DNA from: Luteimonas huabeiensis HB2
Lineage (GTDB): Bacteria > Pseudomonadota > Gammaproteobacteria > Xanthomonadales > Xanthomonadaceae
DNA length: 64,000 nt
Assembly: GCF_000559025.1 (NCBI RefSeq)
Contig: NZ_JAAN01000030.1
Location: 62,001-126,000 of the forward strand
Direction of reading: 5' to 3'
Both the position numbers and the translations under genes were made by a program. The notes below the pieces were generated by a model. The model searched no databases and had not been told where the DNA came from. It saw only the letters and a list, made by a program, of their open reading frames with translations. Shown here piece by piece: positions 15,659-24,736 of this stretch (the first letter of the stretch is position 1; each line of letters begins with the position of its first letter).

Positions 15659-17301
15659 CAGGAGGCCTCCTGCGCCAGGAAGCGCTCGCGCAGCTGCGCG
15701 CGCAGTTCCCTGCGGCTGACCTTGCCCACGGCGGTGGTGCCGAACGCCTCCACGAACACGATCTGGTCCGGCACCTTGAACGCCGCCAGCCCGCGCCCAC
15801 GCACCCAGGCCTTGAGCTCGGCCGGACGCGGCCTGGCCCCGCCGGGAATCACGAACGCGCAACTGCGCTCGCCGAGGAATTCGTCCGGGATCGACACCAC
15901 CGCGGCGTCGAACACCTGCGGGTGCGCGAGCAGGTGGTCCTCGATCTCCTCGGCCGAGATCTTCTCGCCGGCGCGGTTGATGTGGTCGGTGGCGCGCCCC
16001 TGCACGATCAGGTAGCCGCCGGCGGTGCGCTGGACCATGTCGCCGGTGCGGTAGTAGCCGTCGTCGGTGAACGCGCGCGCGTTGGCCGCCGGGTCGTTGT
16101 GGTAGGCGCGGATGGTGTACGGCCCGCGCGCGAGCAGGTGGCCGGTGGTGCCGTCGGGCACCGGCTCGCCGCGATCGTCCACTACCAGCACCTCGTCGTC
16201 CGGGCTGATCGGCCGGCCCTGGGTGTGGATGACGATGTCCTCGGGATCGTCGAGCCGGGTGTAGTTGACCAGACCTTCGGCCATGCCGAACACCTGCTGC
16301 AGCGTGCAGCCCAGCCCGGCGATCACGCGGCGCGCGGCCTCGGGCACCAGCTTGGCGCCGCCGACCTGCACCACCCGCAGGCTGGACAGGTCGTGCGCGG
16401 TCTTCGCCGCCGCGTCGGCCCACAGCAGCGCCAGCGGCGGCACCAGGCCGACGCAGGTCACGCGCTCGCGCGCGATCAGCGCAAACGCCGCGTCCGGCCC
16501 CGGCCCCGGGCTCAGCACCACGCGCGCGCCGGCGTAGAGCGCGCCGAAGAAGCCGGGCGAGCTCATCGGGAAGTTGTGCGCGGCCGGCAGCGCGACCAGG
16601 TACACGCTGTCGCGGCCGATCCCGCAGATCTCGTTGCTGGCGCGGAAGCTGTAGATGTAGTCGTCGTGGGTGCGCGGGATCAGCTTCGACAGCCCGGTGC
16701 TGCCGCCGGAGATCTGCAGGAACGCCACCGATTGCGGGTCGGGATCGTCCGGCAGCGCCGCGCGGTCGCCGTCGAGCGCATCGACGGCGACGAATTCCTG
16801 CGCCTCGCCGACCACGAACACGTGGCGTACCGCCGGCACCTCGCGCTGCAGCTCGCGCGCCAGCGTGCGGTAGTCGAAGCCTTCGTACTTCTCCGCGCCG
16901 ACGTAGGCGCTGGCCTCGGCGCGGCGCGCGAAGTGCGCGACCTCGGTCAGGCGGTGCGCCGGCAGGGCGTAGACGGGGATCAATTGCGCGCGGAACAGGC
17001 CGCAGACCACGGCGACGAACTCGGGGATGTTGCCCAGTTGCACGACCACCCGGTCGCCCGGAGCGAGCCCGTGCGCCAGCAGGCCGGCGGCGATGCGCTC
17101 GGCGCGGTCCCACAGTTGCGCGTAGGTCCAGCGCGCCTCGCCGCCGACCACGGCGACGTCGCCGGCGAAGCGCCGGGCGCGATCGCGCAGGAAGCCGGGA
17201 AAGGTCTCGCCGCGCCAGTAGCCGGCGGCGCGGTAGCGCGCCACGAACGCGTCGGGCCAGACCTGGCGCAGCGGCAGGCGCGTGTCGGCGGATTGGCTCA
17301 T
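15658..17301 (-). CDS. entE: 2,3-dihydroxybenzoate-AMP ligase (EntE/DhbE)
   Basis: A 547-residue stand-alone adenylating enzyme. It activates 2,3-dihydroxybenzoate as the adenylate and loads it on the aryl carrier protein. The ATP-binding loop is [14 protein letters not shown]. The aryl-acid pocket region [18 protein letters not shown] and [16 protein letters not shown] are characteristic of DHB/salicylate ligases. The hinge and catalytic Lys region is at the C-terminus ([13 protein letters not shown]). The start at 17301 leaves a 17-bp gap to the EntC stop; the stop overlaps the isochorismatase start by one base. Confidence 0.95.
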   Translation of the reverse strand: MSQSADTRLPLRQVWPDAFVARYRAAGYWRGETFPGFLRDRARRFAGDVAVVGGEARWTYAQLWDRAERIAAGLLAHGLAPGDRVVVQLGNIPEFVAVVCGLFRAQLIPVYALPAHRLTEVAHFARRAEASAYVGAEKYEGFDYRTLARELQREVPAVRHVFVVGEAQEFVAVDALDGDRAALPDDPDPQSVAFLQISGGSTGLSKLIPRTHDDYIYSFRASNEICGIGRDSVYLVALPAAHNFPMSSPGFFGALYAGARVVLSPGPGPDAAFALIARERVTCVGLVPPLALLWADAAAKTAHDLSSLRVVQVGGAKLVPEAARRVIAGLGCTLQQVFGMAEGLVNYTRLDDPEDIVIHTQGRPISPDDEVLVVDDRGEPVPDGTTGHLLARGPYTIRAYHNDPAANARAFTDDGYYRTGDMVQRTAGGYLIVQGRATDHINRAGEKISAEEIEDHLLAHPQVFDAAVVSIPDEFLGERSCAFVIPGGARPRPAELKAWVRGRGLAAFKVPDQIVFVEAFGTTAVGKVSRRELRAQLRERFLAQEAS

Positions 17302-17318
17302 TGCACTCCTCGATCGGT

Positions 17319-18494
17319 TCAAGCGGTGCGCACGCCGTCCAGGCCGAGCGCGTTCAGCAGCGCCATGAACTTCGCGGCGGTCTCGTCGACCTCGGCATCG
17401 GGCTGCGAGCCGGCCACGATACCCGCCCCGGCGAACAGACGCATCGCCCGGCCCTGCACGCGCGCGCAGCGGATCGAGACGTACCAGTCGCCGTCGCCGG
17501 CGGCGTCGGCCCAGCCGACCGCGCCGGCGTAGAAGCCGCGATCGACCGGTTCGAGCGCGCGGATCGCCGCCAGCGCCGCCGGCCGCGGCGTGCCGCAGAC
17601 CGCGGGCGTGGGATGCAGCAGGCCGGCGAGCTGCGCGGCGGAGACCTCGCGGTCCTTCAGGGTGCCGGCGATGTAGGTGCCCAGGTGCCACATGGTGGCG
17701 GTGGCATGCAGCGAGGGCCGGGCCGGCGCCTGCAGCTGCCGGCACAGCGGCGCCAGCGCATCGAGGATCGCCTCGACCACGTAGCGGTGTTCGTCGTGGT
17801 CCTTGGCCGAGGCCAGCAGCGCCTCGGCCGCGCGGGCGTCCTCGCCGGCATCCCGGCTGCGGCGCGCGGAGCCGGCCAGCGGATGCGAGACCACCGCGTC
17901 GCCGCGGCGCGACACCAGCAGTTCGGGCGAGGCGCCCACCAGCCAGGCCGGCGCCTCGCCGGCGGCGACCGGCAGCGGCACGACGTAGGTGGTCACGCTG
18001 GGGTCCTCGCCCAGCCGCGCGGCCAGCCGGTACGGATCCACCGCGGCGGCCGCTTCCACCCGCAGGCTGCGCGCCAGCACCGCCTTGCGCAGGCCGTCGT
18101 CGCCGGCGCCGATCCGCGCCACGCAGCGCGCCACCGCGTCGGCATAGGCGCTCGCGTCCGGCTCCGGGATCGCGGTGCCGGGCACCGGCGTCGCACGGCC
18201 CGGGGCGGGCGCGGTCCACGCGCCCACGCGCGCAGGCTGGTACAGCGCGTCGTCGCGCTCGGGGTCGAACGGCAAGGCGCCGACCAGCAGCCCCGGGCCG
18301 CCCGCGGACGCGGCGAAGAACCGCGCCACCCGCGCGCCCAGGGTGTCCGCGCGGCCGGCCGGCAGGCGCGCCAGGCAGCCGGCGGCCTCCAGCCGCCGCG
18401 ACGGCGCGGCCAGCAGGAAGCGTTCTTCCGCCGCATTGCGCGGCGGCGCCGCCACCGGCTCGGCGGCGCTCGACCGGCCCAGTTGCTCGCTCAT
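17319..18494 (-). CDS. entC: Isochorismate synthase (EntC/DhbC)
   Basis: A 391-residue chorismate-utilising enzyme that isomerises chorismate to isochorismate, the first committed step to DHB. The conserved C-terminal two thirds include [53 protein letters not shown] and [20 protein letters not shown], all standard EntC blocks. The Ala-rich N-terminus is less conserved. The start overlaps the exporter stop as ATGA, so it is the second gene of the operon. Confidence 0.94.
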   Translation of the reverse strand: MSEQLGRSSAAEPVAAPPRNAAEERFLLAAPSRRLEAAGCLARLPAGRADTLGARVARFFAASAGGPGLLVGALPFDPERDDALYQPARVGAWTAPAPGRATPVPGTAIPEPDASAYADAVARCVARIGAGDDGLRKAVLARSLRVEAAAAVDPYRLAARLGEDPSVTTYVVPLPVAAGEAPAWLVGASPELLVSRRGDAVVSHPLAGSARRSRDAGEDARAAEALLASAKDHDEHRYVVEAILDALAPLCRQLQAPARPSLHATATMWHLGTYIAGTLKDREVSAAQLAGLLHPTPAVCGTPRPAALAAIRALEPVDRGFYAGAVGWADAAGDGDWYVSIRCARVQGRAMRLFAGAGIVAGSQPDAEVDETAAKFMALLNALGLDGVRTA

Positions 18495-19696
18495 GCCGCC
18501 GCCTCCTGACGATGCAGGGCGGCCGCCAGCGCCAGCACCAGCAGCACCGCGCCCACCAGCAGGTACGGCGCGCTCGGCGACCAGCGGTACAGCAGCGTGC
18601 CCAGCATCGGGCCGACCACCATGCCCAGCCCCTGCACCGAGGCGACCGTGCCCTGCGCGGCGCCCTGCTCGTGCGCGTCCACCGAATCCGAGGCCAGCGC
18701 CTGGAACGACGGGAACACGAAGCCCATCCCGAACGCCGCCACGCCGTAGGCGAGGAACAGCTGCCAGTGCGCGTGGACCAGCGCCGAGGACGCGAAGCCG
18801 AGCGCGGCGATCGCCGCGCCGATCGCGATCCAGCGGGCCGGCGGCACCGCCTTCAGGCGCATCACCAGCACCTGCGAGGCCATCAGGCCCACGCCCACCG
18901 CGGTCAGCGCCAGGCCGGCCACGCGCGCGCCGTCGGTCGGCGACAGCCGCAGCCGGTCGATGGCGAAGAACCCCACCACCACCTGGGCGATGGTCACCGA
19001 CACCATCGCCGCGAACACCGCGTAGACCGGCAGGCGCAGGCGGCGGTCCATCCAGGCCACGCCCGCCCGCGGCCCGGGCGGCCGGGCGGCCTGCGCCGCG
19101 GCGGCCGGCAGCCGCCACCACACCATGCCCAGCGACAGCAGCGGCAGCGCGGCGGCGACGTAGAGGGCCAGCGCCAGATCGTGGAAGGCGATCCAGCCGG
19201 CGGCCGCCGGCCCGACCACCATGCCCAGCGCATTGGCCGCGCCCAGGCGCGCCATGATGCCGGCGCGCCGCCCCTGCGGCGCGCCATCGGCCACCACCGC
19301 CGCCGCGGTCGGCGGCACCCCGGCGTAGAACAGCCCGACCAGCGCGCGCGTGGCCACCAGCACCGCCACCGAGACCCAGATCGGCGGCGGGCTGCGCAGA
19401 GCGAGGTCCACGAACAGGGCCATCGCGACGTAGACCACCGCATACGCGGCCAGCGCGATCAGCAGCACCCGGCGGCGGCCGATGCGGTCGCTCAGGCCGC
19501 CCCAGCGGCGCGCGGACAGCATCCACAGCACGCCGGCGGCGGTGACCGAGAGCCCGGCATGCCACTCCGCCAGCCCCAGCAGCCGCACCACCGGCCCGAC
19601 GACGGCGACGAACGCCATCATCGCCATGGTGCCGGCGAGCGCGGCGAAGACCAGCGCGGGCAGGCCGGGGACGGCGGGCTGGGAGTCTGTGGACAT
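18491..19696 (-). CDS. MFS exporter, probable siderophore efflux (EntS-like role)
   Basis: A 401-residue inner-membrane major facilitator with about 12 membrane segments. The loop motifs are [20 protein letters not shown] (2-3 loop) and [20 protein letters not shown]. It resembles the drug/siderophore exporter group of the MFS. It is the first gene of the DHB-siderophore operon and overlaps entC by 4 nt, so its probable job is export of the finished siderophore across the inner membrane. Specificity is inferred from position. Confidence 0.85.
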   Translation of the reverse strand: MSTDSQPAVPGLPALVFAALAGTMAMMAFVAVVGPVVRLLGLAEWHAGLSVTAAGVLWMLSARRWGGLSDRIGRRRVLLIALAAYAVVYVAMALFVDLALRSPPPIWVSVAVLVATRALVGLFYAGVPPTAAAVVADGAPQGRRAGIMARLGAANALGMVVGPAAAGWIAFHDLALALYVAAALPLLSLGMVWWRLPAAAAQAARPPGPRAGVAWMDRRLRLPVYAVFAAMVSVTIAQVVVGFFAIDRLRLSPTDGARVAGLALTAVGVGLMASQVLVMRLKAVPPARWIAIGAAIAALGFASSALVHAHWQLFLAYGVAAFGMGFVFPSFQALASDSVDAHEQGAAQGTVASVQGLGMVVGPMLGTLLYRWSPSAPYLLVGAVLLVLALAAALHRQEAAA

Positions 19697-19787
19697 GGAA
19701 GACGGCACGTGGGCGGAAAGTGGGGGGCGCCGACCCGGAGGACTGCGCCCCGGGAGACGCGAGGGACGCTGCGATGGGTCCTCGCAA

Positions 19788-19812
19788 GGAATGATAACAG
19801 GTCTCATTGTCG
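19788..19812 (-). promoter_or_regulatory. Fur-box-like site upstream of the siderophore operon
   Basis: The segment has aatga and tcatt half-sites in the interrupted palindrome aatgataacaggtctcatt. It contains tgataa, as in the Fur consensus, and is AT-rich against a very GC-rich background. It lies about 92 bp upstream of the first biosynthetic operon gene and 45 bp downstream of the Fur-paralogue stop. It is a weaker match than the sites near 26.7 and 28.97 kb. Confidence 0.45.
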
Positions 19813-19857
19813 TTAAATCCCGATAGGACATCCTGCCGCGCGGAACGCGCCCGGCCC

Positions 19858-20409
19858 TCAGCCGCGAGCGCCGCCTTCGGCGCAGCGTTCGCAGGTGATG
19901 TAGAGCGTCAGGCGCTGGCCGGCGGCCGCCAGGCCCTGCCGCCGCGCGGCCGATTCCAGCTGGCGCCGCAGCAGCCGATCGCGTACCTGCCGGTCGGCGT
20001 TGCACTGCCGGCAGACGATGAACACCGCCGGCTCCAGGCCGTCGCCGGACGTGCCCGGCGCGGCGAGATACACCGCCTTGGCGCCGTTGACGCCGCTGTG
20101 GAACTCGCGCAGGACCAGGCCCCGGGCCTCCATCGTCCGCAGCGCCGAGTACACCGAGGCGACAGTGGTGGCGACGCCGCGCGCCAGCAACGCCCGGTAG
20201 ATCTCGTCCGGGCTCGTCCAGCGACCGCCGCTGGCCGCCAGGATCTGCAGGACGTGCAGCCTGGATGAGGTCACCCGCAGCCCGCTCGCGCGCAGCCGGC
20301 CGGCGCACGAGGCCGCGGCGTCGGCGTCGCGCTGCGCGCCGGGCGCCGGCGCCCCCTCGCCTTCCGGCGGCTCGGCGACCGCCCCGCTCCTTCCGGCATC
20401 GATCAGCAT
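19858..20409 (-). CDS. Divergent Fur-family regulator lacking the usual metal-sensing histidines
   Basis: A 183-residue Fur-superfamily protein with a 35-residue N-terminal extension. The winged helix (about 36-110) has RVTSSRLHVLQILAASGG and TTVASVYSALRTMEARGLV. Both structural-zinc cysteine pairs are present (CRQC and CERC). The region that normally reads HHDHLIC is LEPAVFIVC here, and the later ligand-bearing strand is QRLTLYI. The His ligands of the iron-sensing site therefore appear to be missing. It is the last gene of the receptor-piuC-oxidase operon and overlaps the oxidase stop by 7 nt. It may respond to a signal other than Fe(II), or act constitutively. Confidence 0.85.
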   Translation of the reverse strand: MLIDAGRSGAVAEPPEGEGAPAPGAQRDADAAASCAGRLRASGLRVTSSRLHVLQILAASGGRWTSPDEIYRALLARGVATTVASVYSALRTMEARGLVLREFHSGVNGAKAVYLAAPGTSGDGLEPAVFIVCRQCNADRQVRDRLLRRQLESAARRQGLAAAGQRLTLYITCERCAEGGARG

Positions 20410-21551
20410 CCTCGTCCTCCTCTGCGGAACAGCAGCGCCGGGCCGGCATCCGCCAGCGATTCGAGTCCGCACAGCACCATGGCCATCTCCAGCTCCGCGC
20501 GCAGCAGGTTCAGCACGTGGGCCGCGCCCGCGGCGCCGCCCACGGCCAGCCCGTGCAGGATCGGCCGGCCGACCAGCACCGCGGAGGCGCCCAGGGCGAG
20601 CGCCTTGATCGCGTCGGTCCCGCGCCGGATGCCGCCATCCATGAGCACCGGCACCCGGCCCGCGACCGCCGCCACGACGCCCGGCAGCGCATCCAGCGTG
20701 GCCGGCAGCGCATCCAGCACCCGCCCGCCGTGATTGGAGACGATCACGCCGGCCGCGCCGGCGCCGAGCGCCGGCTCGACATCGAGCGGATGCAGCAGGC
20801 CCTTGACCAGCACCGGCAGCTCGGTGCGCGCGGCGATCCAGCCCAGGTCCGACCAGTCGGGCATCGCCGCGACGCGCGGATGGCCGAAGATCGACGCACC
20901 GGCGTCCACCGCGACGGTTCCCATGCGCGCGCCGCCGTAGCGCGCCAGGTTCACCGGCTGGACCCCGGGCGGCAACGCGAAGCCGCGCCGCCGGTCCTCG
21001 TTGCGCAGGCCCTGGATCGGCGCGTCCACGGTCGCCACGATGGCCCGGTAGCCGGCCGCCTCGGCGCGGCGCACCAGGTCCAGCGAGACCTCGCGCGTTT
21101 CCTGCAGGTAGAGCTGGAACCACAGCGGCGCCGGCTCGGCCCAGCGCGCGATGTCCTCCAGCGAAGCGCTGGCCTGGGTGCTGACGACGAACGGCGCCTG
21201 CAGGGCGGCCGCGGCCAGCGCGGTGGCGCGCTCGCCGTCGGGATGCGCCAGCGCGTGGTAGGCGGTCGGCGCGATCAGGAACGGATGGGGATGGCGGGCG
21301 CCGAACAGCTCGACGGCCGCGCTGCCGCCGGCGACCCTGCGCATCGCCCGCGGCAGCAGCTCGACCCGCGCGAACGCCTCGCGGTTGCGCCGATGCACGA
21401 TGCCGTCGGCGGCACCGGCGTTCAGGTAGGCCCAGACGCCCGGGTCCAGGCACCGTTCGGCCATCGCCTCGTAGTCCTGCAGGCAGGTCATGTCCGCCAG
21501 CCGGGTCGCATCGCCCGGGGTGGACGCGGCGGGTTCGCGCGCCCGGGTCAT
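20403..21551 (-). CDS. FMN-dependent alpha-hydroxy-acid oxidase/dehydrogenase
   Basis: A 382-residue TIM-barrel flavoenzyme of the glycolate oxidase/lactate dehydrogenase/mandelate dehydrogenase family. It oxidises a 2-hydroxy acid to the 2-oxo acid. Visible motifs include LIAPTAYHALAHPDGE, WFQLYLQETREVSLDLVRRA, VIVSNHGGRVLD (catalytic His and substrate Arg) and VLMDGGIRRGTDAIKALALG (FMN phosphate site). It has no membrane insertion segment, so it is soluble, oxidase-like. Overlaps with piuC (4 nt) and the Fur paralogue (7 nt) place it firmly in an iron-uptake operon. This is an unusual context for the family. Its substrate is unknown; a hydroxycarboxylate from siderophore breakdown is only a guess. 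Confidence 0.9.
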   Translation of the reverse strand: MTRAREPAASTPGDATRLADMTCLQDYEAMAERCLDPGVWAYLNAGAADGIVHRRNREAFARVELLPRAMRRVAGGSAAVELFGARHPHPFLIAPTAYHALAHPDGERATALAAAALQAPFVVSTQASASLEDIARWAEPAPLWFQLYLQETREVSLDLVRRAEAAGYRAIVATVDAPIQGLRNEDRRRGFALPPGVQPVNLARYGGARMGTVAVDAGASIFGHPRVAAMPDWSDLGWIAARTELPVLVKGLLHPLDVEPALGAGAAGVIVSNHGGRVLDALPATLDALPGVVAAVAGRVPVLMDGGIRRGTDAIKALALGASAVLVGRPILHGLAVGGAAGAAHVLNLLRAELEMAMVLCGLESLADAGPALLFRRGGRGC

Positions 21552-22228
21552 GTCTGCGCCCAGCGCCGGACCAGGTTGTGGTAGACGCCGGTCAGCCGTA
21601 CCACCTCGTCGGCGTTCTCCGGCCGGCGCGCCAACGCCTGGATGGCGGTGTCGAGTTCGTACAGCAGCGCGCGCTGCGCATCGTCGCCCACCATGCTCTG
21701 GGTCCAGAAGAACGAGGCCAGGCGCTCGCCGCGCGTCACCGGCGCGACCCGGTGCAGGCTGCTGCCCGGATACGCCACCGCGTGCCCGGCGGGCAGCTTC
21801 AGCGCCTCGGCGCCGTAGGTGCCCTCGATGAGCAGTTCGCCGCCCTCGTACTCGTCCGGCCCGTTGAGGAACACGGTCGTGGAGACGTCGGCGCGGATGC
21901 GCTGGCCGGTCAGCGGGTCGACGCGGATCGCGTTGTCGATGTGGAACCCGTACTCGCCGCCGCCCCGGTAGCGGTTGAACATCGGCGAGAGGATCTTTTG
22001 CGGCAGGACGAACGAGACGAAGCGCGCATCTCGCGACAGGGCGTCGAGGATGCGCTGCCCCAGCGCGGCCGCGACCGCGTCGTCGGCGCGCAGTTGCTCG
22101 TTGGTCTTCCTGCCCGCGGCCGCGTACCCGGCGGTCTCGCGGCCGTCGCGCCAGTCCGCCCGTCCGAGGCGCTCGCGCGCCTCGGACAGGGCCTGCGGAT
22201 CCAACACGTCGGGAATGACCAGCAGCAT
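21548..22228 (-). CDS. piuC: PiuC/YbiX-type Fe(II)/2-oxoglutarate dioxygenase (PKHD-type hydroxylase)
   Basis: A 226-residue double-stranded beta-helix dioxygenase. The iron ligands are His96 and Asp98 (YGFHIDNA) and His159 (SSLHRVAPVTRG), with Arg166 for 2-oxoglutarate. N-terminal LLVIPDVLDP and VSFVLPQKILSPMFNRY are PiuC/YbiX signatures. The family typically sits next to catecholate TonB-dependent receptors (fiu-ybiX, piuA-piuC), as here, 36 bp after the receptor stop. Its physiological substrate is not established in any organism I know of. Confidence 0.93.
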   Translation of the reverse strand: MLLVIPDVLDPQALSEARERLGRADWRDGRETAGYAAAGRKTNEQLRADDAVAAALGQRILDALSRDARFVSFVLPQKILSPMFNRYRGGGEYGFHIDNAIRVDPLTGQRIRADVSTTVFLNGPDEYEGGELLIEGTYGAEALKLPAGHAVAYPGSSLHRVAPVTRGERLASFFWTQSMVGDDAQRALLYELDTAIQALARRPENADEVVRLTGVYHNLVRRWAQT

Positions 22229-22264
22229 GGACGTCTCCTGCCGCGCGCGGCAACGGGAACCGGG

Positions 22265-24475
22265 TCAGTCGAAGCGATAGGTGGCCGTCAGCATCCAGGA
22301 ACGGCCCGGCGAGACCACCGCGAACAACCCGACGTGCGAGGCGTCGTACATTTCCTCGTCGGAGATGTTGTTGACGTTGAGTTGCAGCGAGAAGTCCCGG
22401 GTGACGTCGTAGCGCGCCATCGCGTCGTAACGGACCCAGCCGGGCAGCACCAGGGTGTTGGCGTCGTTGGCGTAGCGGTCACCCTGCCAGGTCGCGCCGC
22501 CGCCGACGGTCAGCGCCGGCAGGAGCTGGTAGGTCGTCCACACGCTGCCGCTCTGGCGGGCGATGAACTTCATCTGCAGCCCGTCGAACACGTTGTTGCC
22601 GCTGCGGTAGGCGATGACCTCGGGGTCCATCCAGGTGTAGCCGGCCCAGAGGTTCCAGCGGTCGGTGATCGCGCCGGCCGCGCCCAGCTCCACGCCGCGC
22701 ACGCGGTTGTTGCCGTCGAGGGTGACGTCGCCGGTCAGCGGGTCCGTCGAACGCGCGTCGGTCTTCTCGGTCTGGAACAGCGCGCCGGTCAGCGACAGCC
22801 TGTTGCCGAGCAGGTCCCACTTGGTCCCCAGTTCCCAGCTGCGGCTCTTCTCCGGATCGACGTCGCGGATCTGCGCGCCGCCGCCGACGCCGTCGGCGCC
22901 GCCGCCCTGCCCCAGGTTCTCGCCGGCGGGGTTGGACGAGGTGGAGTACGACAGGTAGAGGCTGCCGTTCGACGCCGGCTTGTAGATCAGGCCGGCCTGC
23001 CAGTTCCAGAAGGCGTCCTTCCGGTAGTCGGACGTGTCCTCCACTTCGAAGATGTCGCGCCGCGCGCCCGCGTTGACCAGGAAGCGTTCGCTGATCTGCG
23101 CGGTCTCGATGAAGTACAGCGAGCGCGTCCTGACCTGTCCGGCGGCCGTGCGGTCGCCGTAGACGATCCGGTGGTCGTACGCGCGGTGGGGGTCGGGGTC
23201 GTAGAGCGAGTCGATGTCGGTGGCGGGCGCGCCGCTCATGCTGCGGTTGTAGATGCGCTCCCGGCCGACCTCCAGGCCGACGCTGTAGCTGTGCTCCACG
23301 CTGCCGGTCGCGAAGCGGCCGTAGAGGTCGGTCTGGTTGATCAGCGAATCGGTCGCGCGCCAGCGCGGCCGGCTCGCGCGCGAGAACTGCGCGTCCGGCC
23401 CTTCGTCCGAGCACGGCGGCCCCGAGCCGGCCGTGCAGTTGTCGAAGGTCGGGCGCGACATCAGGTAGTGGTTGAGCGTATCGACGTGGCGCCAGACGTT
23501 GCGCAGGGAGAGGCTGTCGGAGAAATCGTGCTCGAACAGGATCGTCGAGGTCTTGAGTTCGTTCTCGCGGAAATCGGCGTTGAGCCGGCCGTAGAACTTG
23601 TTCCGGTCCAGCTTCGGCGGCGTCGTGCGCTCGGGGCGGGCGGCGTTGCTGAAGGGAATGCCCAGATCGGGCATGTCGTCGTTTTGCACGTGCGAGTACT
23701 GCAGCACCAGGCGGGTGGCGGTCTCCAGCCCGAAGGCGAGCGACGGCGCGACGCCCCAGCGGTCCACGGTGACGCCGTCGCGCCCGGGCACTTCGCCGCC
23801 CATCTTCATCAGGTTCAGCCGCAGCGCGCCGTTGCGCGAGACGGGCAGGTTGCCGTCCGCGGTCGCCCGCCACTGGCCGTCGCTGCCGTAGCCGGCGGAC
23901 ACGTCCGCGAACGTGTCCAGGCGCGGACGCTTGGTCTGCAGGTTGATGCTGCCGCCGGTGCCGCCGCGGCCGGTGAACGCCGAACTGGCGCCCTTGATGA
24001 TCTCGATCGATTCGAGGTTGAAGATGTCGTGGGAGCCGCGCGCGTAGTCGCGCACGCCGTCGATGAAGATGTCGGTGCTGGCCTCGTAGCCGCGCACGAA
24101 CGGGCGATCGCCCACCGGCGTGCCGCCCTCGCCGGCGCCCAGGGTGATGCCGGGCGTGGTGCGCAGCACGTCCTGCAGCGACATCGCGCCGCGTTCGCGC
24201 ATCAGGCCCTCGTCGAGAGTGGTGACGGTGCGCGGGGTGTTCACCGGGGGCGCGGTGAACTTGGGGTTCTCGCCGATCCAGTGGCCCACGACCTCGACCG
24301 TATCGAGATCGACCGCGCGCTCCGCCTCCTGCGCATGGACGGGCGCCAGGCCCAGCGCGCCGCCGATGGCGGCGCCGGCGAGCGCGGTCCTGCGGAACGC
24401 GGAACGGAAGGTTTCGGGCGGCAGCAGGGCGGCGGGCTGCAGAGCGCCATCCGCCTCGACATGACGGTGCGTCAT
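22265..24475 (-). CDS. TonB-dependent catecholate siderophore receptor (Fiu/PiuA-like)
   Basis: A 736-residue outer-membrane receptor. The N-terminal export signal lies about 30-48 (ALAGAAIGGALGLAPVHAQ), with extra residues before it. The TonB-box region is DLDTVEVVG. The plug domain (about 60-200) contains MSLQDVLRTTPGITLGAGEGG, RPFVRGYEASTDIFIDGVRD and IEIIKGASSAFTGRGGTGGS. The 22-strand barrel ends in aromatic ATYRFD. This is the Fiu/PiuA/CirA group that imports ferric mono- and bis-catecholates and catechol-bearing antibiotics. It is the first gene of an operon with piuC, the FMN oxidase and the Fur paralogue, opposite a PfeRS-like two-component system. Confidence 0.93.
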   Translation of the reverse strand: MTHRHVEADGALQPAALLPPETFRSAFRRTALAGAAIGGALGLAPVHAQEAERAVDLDTVEVVGHWIGENPKFTAPPVNTPRTVTTLDEGLMRERGAMSLQDVLRTTPGITLGAGEGGTPVGDRPFVRGYEASTDIFIDGVRDYARGSHDIFNLESIEIIKGASSAFTGRGGTGGSINLQTKRPRLDTFADVSAGYGSDGQWRATADGNLPVSRNGALRLNLMKMGGEVPGRDGVTVDRWGVAPSLAFGLETATRLVLQYSHVQNDDMPDLGIPFSNAARPERTTPPKLDRNKFYGRLNADFRENELKTSTILFEHDFSDSLSLRNVWRHVDTLNHYLMSRPTFDNCTAGSGPPCSDEGPDAQFSRASRPRWRATDSLINQTDLYGRFATGSVEHSYSVGLEVGRERIYNRSMSGAPATDIDSLYDPDPHRAYDHRIVYGDRTAAGQVRTRSLYFIETAQISERFLVNAGARRDIFEVEDTSDYRKDAFWNWQAGLIYKPASNGSLYLSYSTSSNPAGENLGQGGGADGVGGGAQIRDVDPEKSRSWELGTKWDLLGNRLSLTGALFQTEKTDARSTDPLTGDVTLDGNNRVRGVELGAAGAITDRWNLWAGYTWMDPEVIAYRSGNNVFDGLQMKFIARQSGSVWTTYQLLPALTVGGGATWQGDRYANDANTLVLPGWVRYDAMARYDVTRDFSLQLNVNNISDEEMYDASHVGLFAVVSPGRSWMLTATYRFD

Positions 24476-24621
24476 CGGGACTCGATCCTCAGGGTGATTG
24501 ACGGACGCATGCGGCTGGGCGCGACCGGACGTTCGCGCCGTGGCGGAGGGCCCGGAACGGCCGGGCCGGAATGCGATGTGCGGAGGAGACTAGCGAGCGG
24601 CCCGTCGAATTTTCATCGAAC

Positions 24622-24655
24622 TGAGAATTCTGATAAGAATGGGAACGATGCTCAT
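24622..24655. promoter_or_regulatory. Fur-box-like AT-rich segment between the receptor and the two-component system
   Basis: This segment contains gagaattctgataagaat followed by gggaacgatgctcatt. It has the imperfect inverted repeat attct-gat-aagaat and gataag/cattctt elements that resemble Fur half-sites. It lies in the 261-bp divergent region between the Fiu-like receptor and the response regulator, about 150 bp upstream of the receptor start and 85 bp upstream of the regulator. It could serve both promoters. It is less consensus-like than the 26.7-kb site. Confidence 0.45.
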
Positions 24656-24736
24656 TGATCCAGCGTCGCGGCTGTGGAAGGCTGTCCGCCGCCGCACGCA
24701 CCGTCGCCGGCCCGGCTCCCGAACGGACAGGACCCC

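Noticed and set aside
14781..15800. A longer gene joining isochorismatase and the carrier domain
   Set aside because: The extended frame upstream of the carrier ATG is out-of-frame isochorismatase sequence. The true isochorismatase frame ends with TGA at 15023-15025.
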